Origin: Fibrobacterota bacterium
GTDB taxonomy: Bacteria; Fibrobacterota; Fibrobacteria; UBA11236
Length of the DNA: 59,855 bases
Direction: 5' to 3'
NCBI GenBank assembly: GCA_028287505.1
Contig: JAQBPN010000010.1
Location: 1-59,855 of the forward strand
The notes below the pieces were generated by a model, which did no database searches, was not told where the DNA came from, and saw only the letters and a list, made by a program, of their open reading frames with translations. Below are positions 1 to 7,152 of the stretch, one piece after another. Position numbers and translations under genes: made by a program. Within the stretch, counting starts at the first letter, position 1. Each line of letters begins with the position of its first letter.

Positions 1-78
1 AGACAGAAACAGCTGGGTTATTTCAGCGAAAAGGTTCTGCGCATACAAGACAGCCTAGGTCGAATTAAAAGGAACTGA
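1..78 (+). CDS. C-terminal fragment, probable IS transposase (partial, left edge)
   Basis: Frame 1 is open from the first base to a TGA at 76-78, giving 25 residues that end in VLRIQDSLGRIKRN. This basic, strand-rich ending resembles the C-terminus of DDE integrase-type transposases (IS481/IS3-like). The bases right after the stop carry short TGTCCAC-N-ATGTCC repeats of the kind seen at the ends of such elements. The body of the gene lies outside the window, so family and integrity cannot be judged. It could be another gene tail. Confidence 0.4.
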   Translation, partial: RQKQLGYFSEKVLRIQDSLGRIKRN

Positions 79-79
79 G

Positions 80-116
80 TGTCCACGATGTCCTTAGAGA
101 AATGTCCACCATGTCC
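80..116. repeat. 14-bp direct repeat, possible IS end
   Basis: TGTCCACGATGTCC (80-93) recurs as TGTCCACCATGTCC (103-116), one mismatch, 23-nt period, directly after the truncated reading frame. This fits the subterminal repeats of an insertion sequence that interrupted the cassette array. The element boundary and any target duplication are not visible. Confidence 0.35.
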
Positions 117-286
117 CCGTTCGGTCATAAGAAATTAAAGAAACGAAGAGATCGGAATGAAGAATACAAACCAAGAAACACATCACTTTGGAGGCTCCCG
201 AAGGGAGGCTCTGATTCGAAAGCTTGGCTCGATCGAGTGGCCTTCTGCCATTGATAAACTTGAATTCATCTGGGAAATCTAAAACA

Positions 287-676
287 ATGAAGAATAAAAG
301 ACTGCTTCTGCTCTTTATCTTCCTCACGCTGGGGTGTTCAAAAGGAAAGGACGATTGCGTCAAGTTTAGCGAGAAGATACCGACATTCGACGAAAGAGAA
401 ATGAACATATTTGGGAAATATTTCCCACAAATGGCCGAAGCCGATCCATCCTCCTTTGTTCACTCCTATTTGACCAAAATCGATACGATTAAAAACGGGT
501 ATACATTTTGGTTTTCTAGCCTTGAACATCTTCGTGCTTACGAGTGCGGCGATCTTATTTCAATGGTTATGGATGGGGGATTTTCGGTCAGGGTCGATGT
601 CGAAAAGGAAACGATGACATGGGGCAATATGGAATCAGCGAAAGATGGGCAAAAATTTAAGTTTCATAAGAAATGA
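287..676 (+). CDS. Small lipoprotein of unknown function (cassette cargo)
   Basis: A 129-residue product. The ATG at 287 is preferred over an upstream in-frame start at 224 because it begins a clear signal peptide (MKNKRLLLLFIFLTLGC) with a lipobox ending at Cys17, so the mature protein should be lipid-anchored. The mature part has no family I recognise. The stop lies 27 bases before an attC site, the position expected for an integron cassette gene. The gene is AT-rich compared with the chromosome to the right. Its upstream cassette boundary is missing, probably lost to the IS end at the left edge. Confidence 0.7.
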   Translation: MKNKRLLLLFIFLTLGCSKGKDDCVKFSEKIPTFDEREMNIFGKYFPQMAEADPSSFVHSYLTKIDTIKNGYTFWFSSLEHLRAYECGDLISMVMDGGFSVRVDVEKETMTWGNMESAKDGQKFKFHKK

Positions 677-703
677 AGGCCAAAATTATCGGAAAAGTCA
701 GCC

Positions 704-869
704 GTATAACAAGGCGATTCAACCTGCCGAGCCTCGGCCGTCACGGGGTTTGCTCGGGTCAGTCAAGACAGGGTCGGTCTTACGGCAAACCCCGCGCCGG
801 TGACCCTCCGCACCCGTCCATCCGGGCCGGGCGCTCCGGCCTCGTTCGCAGGTTAATCGGGCGTTATAC
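704..869 (+). repeat. attC recombination site A (integron cassette)
   Basis: A 166-bp imperfect palindrome. The outer boxes are R'' GTATAAC (704-710) and R' GTTATAC (863-869), exact complements. The inner boxes are L'' GATTCAACCTGC and L' GCAGGTTAATC, complementary except for one extra base in L'', the extrahelical base that fixes strand choice for integron integrases. The centre holds further pairing arms (GGGGTTTGC with GCAAACCCC). Order and spacing match Vibrio-type attC sites (AACAAxxxxTTCAA ... TTAAxCGGxCGTTATxC). Orientation implies cassette genes on the + strand. Confidence 0.85.
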
Positions 870-953
870 GGACAAAGGGAAGAAAAAAGAAATCATGGAA
901 ATGGCAAGCAAGGATAGGGTTACAACCTACTGTTGGAGCGCGTCACACTTGGT

Positions 954-1544
954 ATGCTGAATAAATTGCACCAATTTTCCTTCATGGGAGTCATTGTAGT
1001 GGCGTTTTTCGTTTTTGGCTGTACTCAAAATCGAGATAAATGTACATGTTCTGGTATACTTTGCGATAGCCCTTGCTCGATTGATTATGTCAAGACATAC
1101 AAAAGCACGATATATTACAGCGATAGTTGCAAATGCGAAATAAAAATAAATGATCAAAAAATTGACGACAGTTGGAGACTCCCCCAAAACAGTTTTTCAA
1201 TATCTCCGATTATTAATGGGTCTACCATATTGGTTGAAATGGATTTTGACCCAAATCAGGATCTGAACTTGAAAGACACAATACGATACGATTCACTTAT
1301 CAGTAGAAAGTTTTATCCAGAGAATCCGCCGCAACGTTTCAACTTTATTGTATCGAAAGGAACAGATACTCTTGATCTTCATTCAAGGGCAGGATGGATA
1401 TTGTGGAAAAAGGACGAGTCAATTTCAGATGATGCCGGGAGCAGCCACGGCCTAAGAACATTTTATGAATATAAAGTCGAGTGGAATAAAGATTGGCTCG
1501 CGGGTATACTTGAAGTAACATCAAGAGACGTTTTGCAAGATTAA
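954..1544 (+). CDS. Lipoprotein of unknown function (cassette cargo)
   Basis: A 196-residue product starting at ATG 954; an in-frame TTG at 933 is possible but would only lengthen the signal peptide. Residues 1-24 form a hydrophobic signal ending in VFFVFGC-type lipobox (FFVFGC). The mature N-terminus is rich in cysteine (CTC, CDSPC, CKCE), which suggests disulfides outside the cytoplasm. The rest looks beta-rich. I do not recognise the family. It lies between attC sites A and B, in the same orientation as the other cargo, and is AT-rich. Confidence 0.75.
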   Translation: MLNKLHQFSFMGVIVVAFFVFGCTQNRDKCTCSGILCDSPCSIDYVKTYKSTIYYSDSCKCEIKINDQKIDDSWRLPQNSFSISPIINGSTILVEMDFDPNQDLNLKDTIRYDSLISRKFYPENPPQRFNFIVSKGTDTLDLHSRAGWILWKKDESISDDAGSSHGLRTFYEYKVEWNKDWLAGILEVTSRDVLQD

Positions 1545-1684
1545 AAACCTATGAAAACGAATGCTCGTTCTAAAAAATGGTCTACAAAATCGATGAACTC
1601 GGTCACGGTTCTCGCACCTATAGAATCTCTTACTCAAGCTGAAAACGTTTTCCGTTCTTGCGCCAGCCCCAATCAACGCGGGCC

Positions 1685-1822
1685 GTATAAAAAACGGTTC
1701 AATCTGATGAGCCTCGGCCGTCTCGGCGCTTGCTTACGCAAGCCCCGCGCCGGTGACCCTGCGTACCCGTCCGTCCCGGCCGGGCGCTCCGGCCTCGTTC
1801 GCCGCTTACTCGGTCGTTATAC
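1685..1822 (+). repeat. attC recombination site B
   Basis: A 138-bp site of the same family as site A. R' GTTATAC is at 1816-1822 and is followed by GGACAAA as in sites A and C. The R'' box reads GTATAAA (1685-1691), with the last base of the conserved AAC lost, and L' is diverged, so this copy may recombine poorly. The central hairpin is GCTTGC-TTAC-GCAAGC. About 140 bases between the preceding stop and R'' hold no convincing gene. Confidence 0.75.
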
Positions 1823-1853
1823 GGACAAATGAAGAAAATCGGAAAAGAATAAA

Positions 1854-2057
1854 ATGGCGAATCGGAATAAGTTTGATTATGGTGAAACGATTCGGATAAA
1901 AGTAGATGCTCCATCCTCATTTAGACCGGGTGATTTGGGCGAGATATGCGGAATGAGAACGCTAAGTGGAGGCGACGAGTATACTGTCGAGTACTCGGAT
2001 GGAAGTTCAAAAGAAATTGAAGAAAAGTACGTCGAGAAATATATTCAATCGATCTAA
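1854..2057 (+). CDS. Small SH3-like hypothetical protein (cassette cargo)
   Basis: A 67-residue soluble protein starting 31 bases after the R' box of attC B. The sequence has short strands separated by turns, with a G-E-I/R-I-K-V-D-A-P opening, a central GDLGEICG turn and a closing YSDGSSKEIEEKYVEKY segment. This pattern resembles small SH3/KOW-like barrels, but that is only a resemblance. No signal peptide or membrane segment. A remnant attC overlaps its stop codon. Confidence 0.6.
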   Translation: MANRNKFDYGETIRIKVDAPSSFRPGDLGEICGMRTLSGGDEYTVEYSDGSSKEIEEKYVEKYIQSI

Positions 2058-2074
2058 CCCCTTGTAATACGGAC
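2052..2074 (+). repeat. Remnant of an attC site with the centre deleted
   Basis: ATCTAAC (2052-2058) fits the R'' consensus RYYYAAC. Only five bases later GTAATACGGAC (2064-2074) differs from the R' end of the full sites (GTTATACGGAC) by one base. This looks like an attC that lost its arms by internal deletion, fusing two cassettes into one two-gene unit. Confidence 0.45.
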
Positions 2075-2100
2075 GAGGTCACTAAACCCGGAGAAATTCA

Positions 2101-2643
2101 ATGATGTGGCGGCGATTGGATAATCCAGGCCATGAATGGGCTCGTTTATTCGACCTTGGCTCTGGCCCCGTTTTAAGAGGTACGACGGTGTTCATGGAAG
2201 AACATGTCCTCGGCCGTCTCGACTATAAAATCGTATGCAATCCTCTATGGGAAACCCTGAGCGCCGAAGTTTTGGGATGGGTGGGAGAGGAAAAATTTAA
2301 ATTGAGGATAGAAAAGACGCGGGGTAATACTTGGCGAATGAATGGCCAGGCCGTACCCAGGGTCAATGACTGTGTGGACATTGACCTGTCTTTTAGCCCT
2401 TCAACAAACTTATTGCCTATCCGGCGTCTCAACCTGGAAATTGGCCAAGAGGCTGAAGTTCGGGCTGCTTGGCTGAAGTTTCCAGACTTGGAATTGCATC
2501 CCTTGGTTCAACGATTTCGGCGAGAGGGTGAACGTCGCTATTTCTATGATTCAGATATCGGCTTCTCAACGAATTTGGAAGTCAATGTGGATGGGTTTGT
2601 AGTGAACTACCCGCCATTGTGGACTGAAGAAACGGGTGAATGA
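2101..2643 (+). CDS. Putative glycolipid-binding protein (DUF1089 family, cassette cargo)
   Basis: A 180-residue protein of about family length. It matches the PF06475 (putative glycolipid-binding, DUF1089) pattern from end to end: an N-terminal W-R-LDNPGHEWARL segment, a GCVD-like NDCVDIDLSFSPSTNLLPIRRL core, then LKFPDLELHPLVQRF, and a closing VDGFVVNYPPLW. The family is a lipocalin-like barrel of uncertain role, best known from Pseudomonas PA1994. No signal peptide. Start ATG 2101 follows a GGAG ribosome site. It sits between an attC remnant and attC C, so it is mobile cassette cargo. Confidence 0.8.
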   Translation: MMWRRLDNPGHEWARLFDLGSGPVLRGTTVFMEEHVLGRLDYKIVCNPLWETLSAEVLGWVGEEKFKLRIEKTRGNTWRMNGQAVPRVNDCVDIDLSFSPSTNLLPIRRLNLEIGQEAEVRAAWLKFPDLELHPLVQRFRREGERRYFYDSDIGFSTNLEVNVDGFVVNYPPLWTEETGE

Positions 2644-2684
2644 AGGAAAAAAGGAATCGCGATTAAAGGGAAGTGGTTTGAGCC

Positions 2685-2823
2685 GTATAACAAACGGTTC
2701 AAACCGATTGCGCGCGACCGTCACGCCCTTTGCGTGCGCAAAGGGCGTGACGGTAACCCTACGTACCCGTCCTTCCAGGCCGGGCGCTCCAGGCCTCGTT
2801 CGCAGGTTAAGCGGTCGTTATAC
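2685..2823 (+). repeat. attC recombination site C
   Basis: A 139-bp site. R'' GTATAAC is at 2685-2691 and R' GTTATAC at 2817-2823. L'' (GGTTCAAACC) and L' (GGTTAAGC) face each other. The centre is an almost perfect long hairpin, TCACGCCCTTTGCG facing GCGCAAAGGGCGTGA. The distal half (GGCCGGGCGCTCC...GCCTCGTTCGC) is nearly identical to that of sites A and B, so the three sites are one family. Confidence 0.85.
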
Positions 2824-2834
2824 GGACAAAAAGC

Positions 2835-3422
2835 ATGAATAAGAAAATGAAAACAAAATTTCAATTGGCATTTTGCTTGATTTTGGAGCTGTGCTTTTAT
2901 TCCCTTGGATACGGAAATTTAAACCCAAATAAACTATACGAACCCAGCCAAATTTTAAATAGGCATGATACGATTTCAGTCGTTTTCGGATCCGATTCGA
3001 TCTACTACCCATTCGGAAAATTCTCTACGCCTCTGGCGCTCTCCGAGAGTATGGGAAGCCGCGTAACTATGTTGAGAGCTTCAACAAAAAAGAAACCGAA
3101 AACCTCAAATCAGTATATTTTCGTTCTCGGTAGAGACACTATTAAGGTATTTCATGGAGATAGAGTCGGTAGGTATTGCGCTGAAATCGTGGAAGCCAAA
3201 ATAATTCAGCCGGGGTTCAAGTTCCGAAATGGAATCGAAGTGGGAATTCAAAAATCGACCGTATTCAATGAATATTTTGACACAATCAATGAAAAAGAGA
3301 TAAAGGAATACAACGTATTGGAGTTAATATCGGCCCTCGATGGAATTTGGCACTACTATACTTTCGGTGACGACATGCTTAAAAAAATTGAAATCAAATC
3401 CGATTATACTTGGGAAAAATAG
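2835..3422 (+). CDS. Secreted protein of unknown function (cassette cargo)
   Basis: A 195-residue product whose ATG (2835) lies 12 bases after the attC C R' box; an internal ATG at 2847 is an alternative start. Residues 5-27 form a signal peptide (FQLAFCLILELCFYSLGYG) without a clear lipobox. The mature part mixes strands and charged turns and has no recognised domain. AT-rich and bounded by attC C and a degenerate attC. Confidence 0.7.
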   Translation: MNKKMKTKFQLAFCLILELCFYSLGYGNLNPNKLYEPSQILNRHDTISVVFGSDSIYYPFGKFSTPLALSESMGSRVTMLRASTKKKPKTSNQYIFVLGRDTIKVFHGDRVGRYCAEIVEAKIIQPGFKFRNGIEVGIQKSTVFNEYFDTINEKEIKEYNVLELISALDGIWHYYTFGDDMLKKIEIKSDYTWEK

Positions 3423-3501
3423 CCAATTGCGCCGCCTAGGTTCAACATCAACGCGCGACCAAAAGAAATAAAGGCCTCTATTTCAAAACAATGTGTCAGC
3501 C

Positions 3502-3555
3502 GTAGAACAAAATGGTTCAACCCGCCCATGCTCGCCACTCACCCATGCGCTGTAC
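3502..3555 (+). repeat. Degenerate, shortened attC site D
   Basis: GTAGAAC-AAAATGGTTCAACCCGCC (from 3502) corresponds to R'' and L'' of the full sites. The right end GCTGTACGGA (3549-3558) is a decayed copy of GTTATACGGA. Only 54 bp remain of about 139, and L' is missing, so the site is probably dead. It marks the boundary between two former cassettes. Confidence 0.55.
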
Positions 3556-3575
3556 GGATGAAATAATAAAAATGA

Positions 3576-3941
3576 ATGCCAATCGAATCGGAATCAAATG
3601 AAAATCATAACCCTCAGTTTTCATTTCTGAAAATCGACTCCACACAAAAGATCAAGACGTATGCACTCCCGATAATTGTGAAAAACAAGGACACTTCATT
3701 CAGCCTATCTGATGGAGGCCATTCGATTGGAAACGGAACATGGATAACAAGGGGCGACACACTGGAAACTCATATCTCGAGCATTTTCTTCTTTCCTGGC
3801 GAAGAAAGAAAAACCAATATTTCAAACACATTTTCGTTGAAAAAGGATACTCTCACCAGCGGAGACGAAGATTCAAAATTAACCCGGATCAGTAAAAAGA
3901 AATTTAATGAGTGGATGACAAAATGGGGAAATCCCAATTGA
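3576..3941 (+). CDS. Hypothetical protein, possibly N-terminally truncated (cassette cargo)
   Basis: A 121-residue product with no signal peptide from this ATG. Residues 40-75 (KDTSFSLSDGGHSIGNGTWITRGDTLETH) look like a small beta-barrel fragment, as in secreted lipocalin-like proteins, which suggests the original start and signal may have been lost with the decayed attC just upstream. No family recognised. AT-rich like its neighbours. Confidence 0.5.
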   Translation: MPIESESNENHNPQFSFLKIDSTQKIKTYALPIIVKNKDTSFSLSDGGHSIGNGTWITRGDTLETHISSIFFFPGEERKTNISNTFSLKKDTLTSGDEDSKLTRISKKKFNEWMTKWGNPN

Positions 3942-4089
3942 ATCTATTCTCCAAACATACACAAAAGTGATAAATATTGTCTACCTAATCTCATATTTCC
4001 AGGCAATTGGCTTGGATTATTGCTGCAATAAATGGCTTACCTTAAATCCAATCAAATCATAAAGTATTCGAATCAAACCAGGATGTAAA

Positions 4090-4344
4090 ATGAAATCAAT
4101 TATGCTTGAGCTTATCCCTATCGACCCAGGCTTGGATAAATTTTTGGTCGAAATCAAGGATAGTTACCAGATCGTTCCGGATTCAAAAATCATAAACCGA
4201 ATTAAAAAAGACTCGATTGAAAATATTGCTGATGGCCAGGATTATAAAATATTCGAAAATAGTAGTTGGCTCATTTCTGGAAAAATCGATGACGAAGATC
4301 TCGGGTCGATCTGGATCGAAGTATTCAAAAAACAACAAACTTAA
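4090..4344 (+). CDS. Small hypothetical protein (cassette cargo)
   Basis: An 84-residue acidic soluble protein: MKSIMLELIPIDPGLDKFLVEIKDSYQ at its start and a closing GSIWIEVFKK strand. No family recognised. A 148-bp AT-rich stretch without an attC separates it from the previous gene. Its stop is followed within 20 bases by a possible attC right half. Confidence 0.5.
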   Translation: MKSIMLELIPIDPGLDKFLVEIKDSYQIVPDSKIINRIKKDSIENIADGQDYKIFENSSWLISGKIDDEDLGSIWIEVFKKQQT

Positions 4345-4370
4345 TCAGCTCCGTGGCTGAAGCGTTAGGT
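4342..4370 (+). repeat. Possible attC right half at the end of the array
   Basis: GTTAGGT (4364-4370) fits the R' consensus GTTRRRY and is preceded by GGCTGAAGC, with a small hairpin TCAGC-TCCGTG-GCTGA. No matching R'' box (ACCTAAC) is visible, so at most a half-site remains. It coincides with the change from AT-rich cassette DNA to GC-rich chromosome. Confidence 0.3.
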
Positions 4371-4407
4371 TCCCGATTCCCGGGCAGGCTGCGGCAGCGG
4401 ATCACCT

Positions 4408-5889
4408 TTACAGGTCGTAATTGACGTTGCTGCGGCCGCGGCGTTCCAGGCGTGCGCGCAATGCCAGGAGCGAGGAGCTCGTCGGCGCGAGCGCGTTCGC
4501 AACCTTCATTGCCGAATACACGGCTGACTCCTGGAGATCCATGCCTGTCGTGTGCTGGCCGGAGAAATAGAGGCCATTTCTGCCTTGGAACGTACGGAGC
4601 GTGCGCGCCGCACGAATGCCTTCCGGCGTGATGAGCGGATGGACAAAACGGCGTTCATACAGGATGTTTGCCGGATCCGCATAACGTCGCGAGGCCCAAG
4701 ACTTGAAAACGTCTATGGTCGCGCCTGAGGGAAGCTTCTCATGGATGCCGCCATACCAAACGCTGCCTTCGCACGCGTTGCCGTCGACCAATCCGTTATA
4801 GGCGGCCCAGAGATTCTTGTCGCGGTGGACATATTTCGGATCCGTATGGATCAACATGCGCGTATCGAACCACTCGAACTTATCGAGAACGGGGAGCATG
4901 TCGCCGGCCCAGGGCAGGGGCTGCAACAAGGTCTTGCTGATGCGTGGAGGCGCGTTCATCACCACCGCGCCATACGATCCATACGTGCCGGAGGGGGTCT
5001 GGACGCTCCAGTTCCCGTCCTGGAACGTCAGCGCCTTGACCGGCGAGTCGACGCGCACCGTGGTACCAGGGCTGCGATCGAGCATGCGCCTCAGGTTGCC
5101 TTCGAGACCGAGCTTGGAGTTGAACGTGCTTGCGCCCTGGAAAATATTCGCCGGGAATGCGAGTGCGAAGGTCTGCAGGATGGAGCGTGCCGATGAACGC
5201 TTCGCGTTTTCGAGGGTCGTGCCGATCGTTGCCGTAATCCAGGGATAAAGCAGGGTGTCCTTGAACTTTTGCGAAACCGGCAACTTGGTGACCCATTCTT
5301 CGAGCGTTGTTTCCCATGACTGGTTCCCAAGCACCACCTGGCGGGCCGCCTGGGAGTAAATCACGAAGTCGACCGCGATCAAAGGTGTCAGGTACGGGAA
5401 TTTGGATGAGAATATCGGCCAAATGCCCGTTTTCGGAAAAAAGCATATGCTACCCGGAGCTTCCAGCGTTTCGTCGGCATCGGGGTTCTCGGGATTATAC
5501 AGTCCGAGTTCTTCCAGCATGGTGACATAGATGGGATGGGTATCGGGGTGGAAGAACTGAGCGCCAAGATCGACGTTGATCTTCTGTCCCATGTATTCGA
5601 CAACCTGCGAATCGCAGTGGCCGCCGATTTTGGGACGGGCCTCGAACAGGTCGACGTCGTAATCATTGCTCAGGAAGTAGGCGGCGGCAATGCCGCCCGC
5701 GCCTCCGCCGATAATCGCGATCCGGCGGCGACCCGTGATCGCGTTGATTGCCGGCTTTTCCTCTGAGGAAACCGAGCCGCCACCTGTTGCTCCATCGCAG
5801 CCGAGCAGGCTGGCTCCCACGAGAACCGCCGTGCTTTTCAGCACGTCGCGGCGCGTTATAAGGATCTGAGGAGTTTCAGGCTTTTTCAT
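4408..5889 (-). CDS. Tat-exported FAD-dependent oxidoreductase (amine oxidase family lipoprotein)
   Basis: A 493-residue flavoprotein. The chosen ATG (5889) starts a twin-arginine signal (TRRDVLKST) followed by a lipobox at Cys31 (ASLLGC), so it should be exported folded and lipid-anchored. Residues 57-80 carry the dinucleotide motif GGGAGG plus an acidic FEARPKIGGH segment typical of the NAD(P)-binding/amine oxidase superfamily (protoporphyrinogen oxidase, phytoene desaturase). The C-terminal GLYFSGQHTTGMDLQESAVYSA block is the second FAD-contacting motif. The substrate cannot be told. It is transcribed towards the cassette array, and its stop is about 40 bases from the array end. Confidence 0.8.
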   Translation of the reverse strand: MKKPETPQILITRRDVLKSTAVLVGASLLGCDGATGGGSVSSEEKPAINAITGRRRIAIIGGGAGGIAAAYFLSNDYDVDLFEARPKIGGHCDSQVVEYMGQKINVDLGAQFFHPDTHPIYVTMLEELGLYNPENPDADETLEAPGSICFFPKTGIWPIFSSKFPYLTPLIAVDFVIYSQAARQVVLGNQSWETTLEEWVTKLPVSQKFKDTLLYPWITATIGTTLENAKRSSARSILQTFALAFPANIFQGASTFNSKLGLEGNLRRMLDRSPGTTVRVDSPVKALTFQDGNWSVQTPSGTYGSYGAVVMNAPPRISKTLLQPLPWAGDMLPVLDKFEWFDTRMLIHTDPKYVHRDKNLWAAYNGLVDGNACEGSVWYGGIHEKLPSGATIDVFKSWASRRYADPANILYERRFVHPLITPEGIRAARTLRTFQGRNGLYFSGQHTTGMDLQESAVYSAMKVANALAPTSSSLLALRARLERRGRSNVNYDL

Positions 5890-6077
5890 ATGGATTCGCC
5901 CCGATCGAAAGAATGGTTCAGGAAAGGTAAGGTATTGATGAATCGTGGACAAGGTCGAAAGCGATAGAAGGGGAGTTTCAACCCGGTATTTGAAAAAATG
6001 GGAAAGGACGCTCGAATCGTCACGGTTATGTACTATTTGTCCAATCCGGGTTCATCATTGATTTAGAGGAAAGAGAA

Positions 6078-6590
6078 ATGGGAAATTGGTTCGGGGTCGT
6101 TCTATTCGTTCCAATATTGGCGTTTGTTTCCCTGGGAGTTTGCAAATCCGGGGTCCAACTATCGGCCTCAATCTCCGGAGGTGAAATTGGATACATGCCT
6201 GAAGACGATGTTGGGGGCTCTGTGGGAATCTATGAATTGGGCATGCATATGCAAAACAAAGTCTGGTATTTCGAAAATGGATTACAAGCCGAGGCCGGTA
6301 TTCATAATGGCAGCCCGGCATTCTCGGTTGGATTCGATTTTCTTCCATATGTGCCGATATTCCAAAGCAATATTGTCCTGGCAGCCGGATGGGGGATTAC
6401 GCTGAATTCCTATTCGAAGGAAAAGTTTGATATCAGCGGGCAAAAATATTTCAGGAGGGTTAACGATTATGCGGGAGTCGTTAAGTTGCAACTTGAAATC
6501 CTAAAGAGGCTGATCGGAGCATTGGAGTTTATGGACGATACGGAAATCTTTTGGAAAGCCAGGCTTGGTTATATTCTGATTGAAATTTAG
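6078..6590 (+). CDS. Exported small beta-barrel-like protein, unknown function
   Basis: A 170-residue product with an N-terminal signal peptide (WFGVVLFVPILAFVSLGVC; a Cys at 22 could be a lipid site). The mature part alternates hydrophobic and polar residues and has aromatic strand ends (VWYFENGLQAEAGIHNGSPAFSVGFDF), as in small outer-membrane barrels. GAGGAAAG precedes the ATG. The next gene is similar in size and style, and the pair may be co-transcribed. No family recognised. Confidence 0.65.
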   Translation: MGNWFGVVLFVPILAFVSLGVCKSGVQLSASISGGEIGYMPEDDVGGSVGIYELGMHMQNKVWYFENGLQAEAGIHNGSPAFSVGFDFLPYVPIFQSNIVLAAGWGITLNSYSKEKFDISGQKYFRRVNDYAGVVKLQLEILKRLIGALEFMDDTEIFWKARLGYILIEI

Positions 6591-6654
6591 AAGACCGAGA
6601 TCGGTTACAATGCGGAAAATGAAAACGTCGTACTTTTGAATCCAGGGAAAATTA

Positions 6655-7152
6655 ATGGCGCTTTTCCGAAAATCGATTTTGGCCCTGCTGTTTTCTTTAC
6701 TCTTGTGGCCTCGGACAAGTTTTGGAGATAAGGGAATAATACTGGTAGGGCCCACGATCCACTGGGATTTTGGAAACCATGCACATGGATTCAGTTATGG
6801 AGTTGAAACGTCATACTGGAATTTCTTGAATGGAATATGGCCCTATAGCCTTGATTTCGGGCTGGAATATGGTCATTCCCATTTTCGGATTTATAGTGAA
6901 GCTCAAGCAAGTTTGGTGGTTATCGGCCTGTCGCTGGGTCCGGTATTGGATTTCGGCGGAAAAAATGGAACTTCCCTTGGGTGGCAAAATTCCGTTTGGG
7001 CAAGTTACCTGGTCGGACTGGATATGCGGTGGCGGCGCCTCGAAGGAACAACCTATTATTGCCCGGGTGTATTCACAAAGCTGCCTGCGAATTATGACAG
7101 CAAAGAATGGGATGGTGACGGCAACGAACACCACCATCTTTTTCACGACTAA
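6655..7152 (+). CDS. Exported small beta-barrel-like protein, unknown function
   Basis: A 165-residue product with a signal peptide (residues 1-24, cleavage after SFG likely). Strands such as FSYGVETSYWNFLNG, YSLDFGLEYGHSHF and LGWQNSVWASYLVGLDMRW look like those of small outer-membrane barrels. The C-terminus is a short acidic/His tail (DGDGNEHHHLFHD). It follows the previous gene by 64 bases. Its stop overlaps the stop of the convergent CBM6-malectin gene. GC content is lower than in the surrounding chromosome. Confidence 0.65.
   Translation: MALFRKSILALLFSLLLWPRTSFGDKGIILVGPTIHWDFGNHAHGFSYGVETSYWNFLNGIWPYSLDFGLEYGHSHFRIYSEAQASLVVIGLSLGPVLDFGGKNGTSLGWQNSVWASYLVGLDMRWRRLEGTTYYCPGVFTKLPANYDSKEWDGDGNEHHHLFHD

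Noticed and set aside
673-960. Reading frame ending in a VRRLIGRYTDK-like tail, with similar frames at 1551-1832 and 2636-2842
   Set aside because: The shared tail is the translation of the attC repeats themselves, not a protein family.
704-2823. CRISPR array
   Set aside because: The repeats are about 140-166 bp palindromes separated by whole genes, not short repeats with short spacers.
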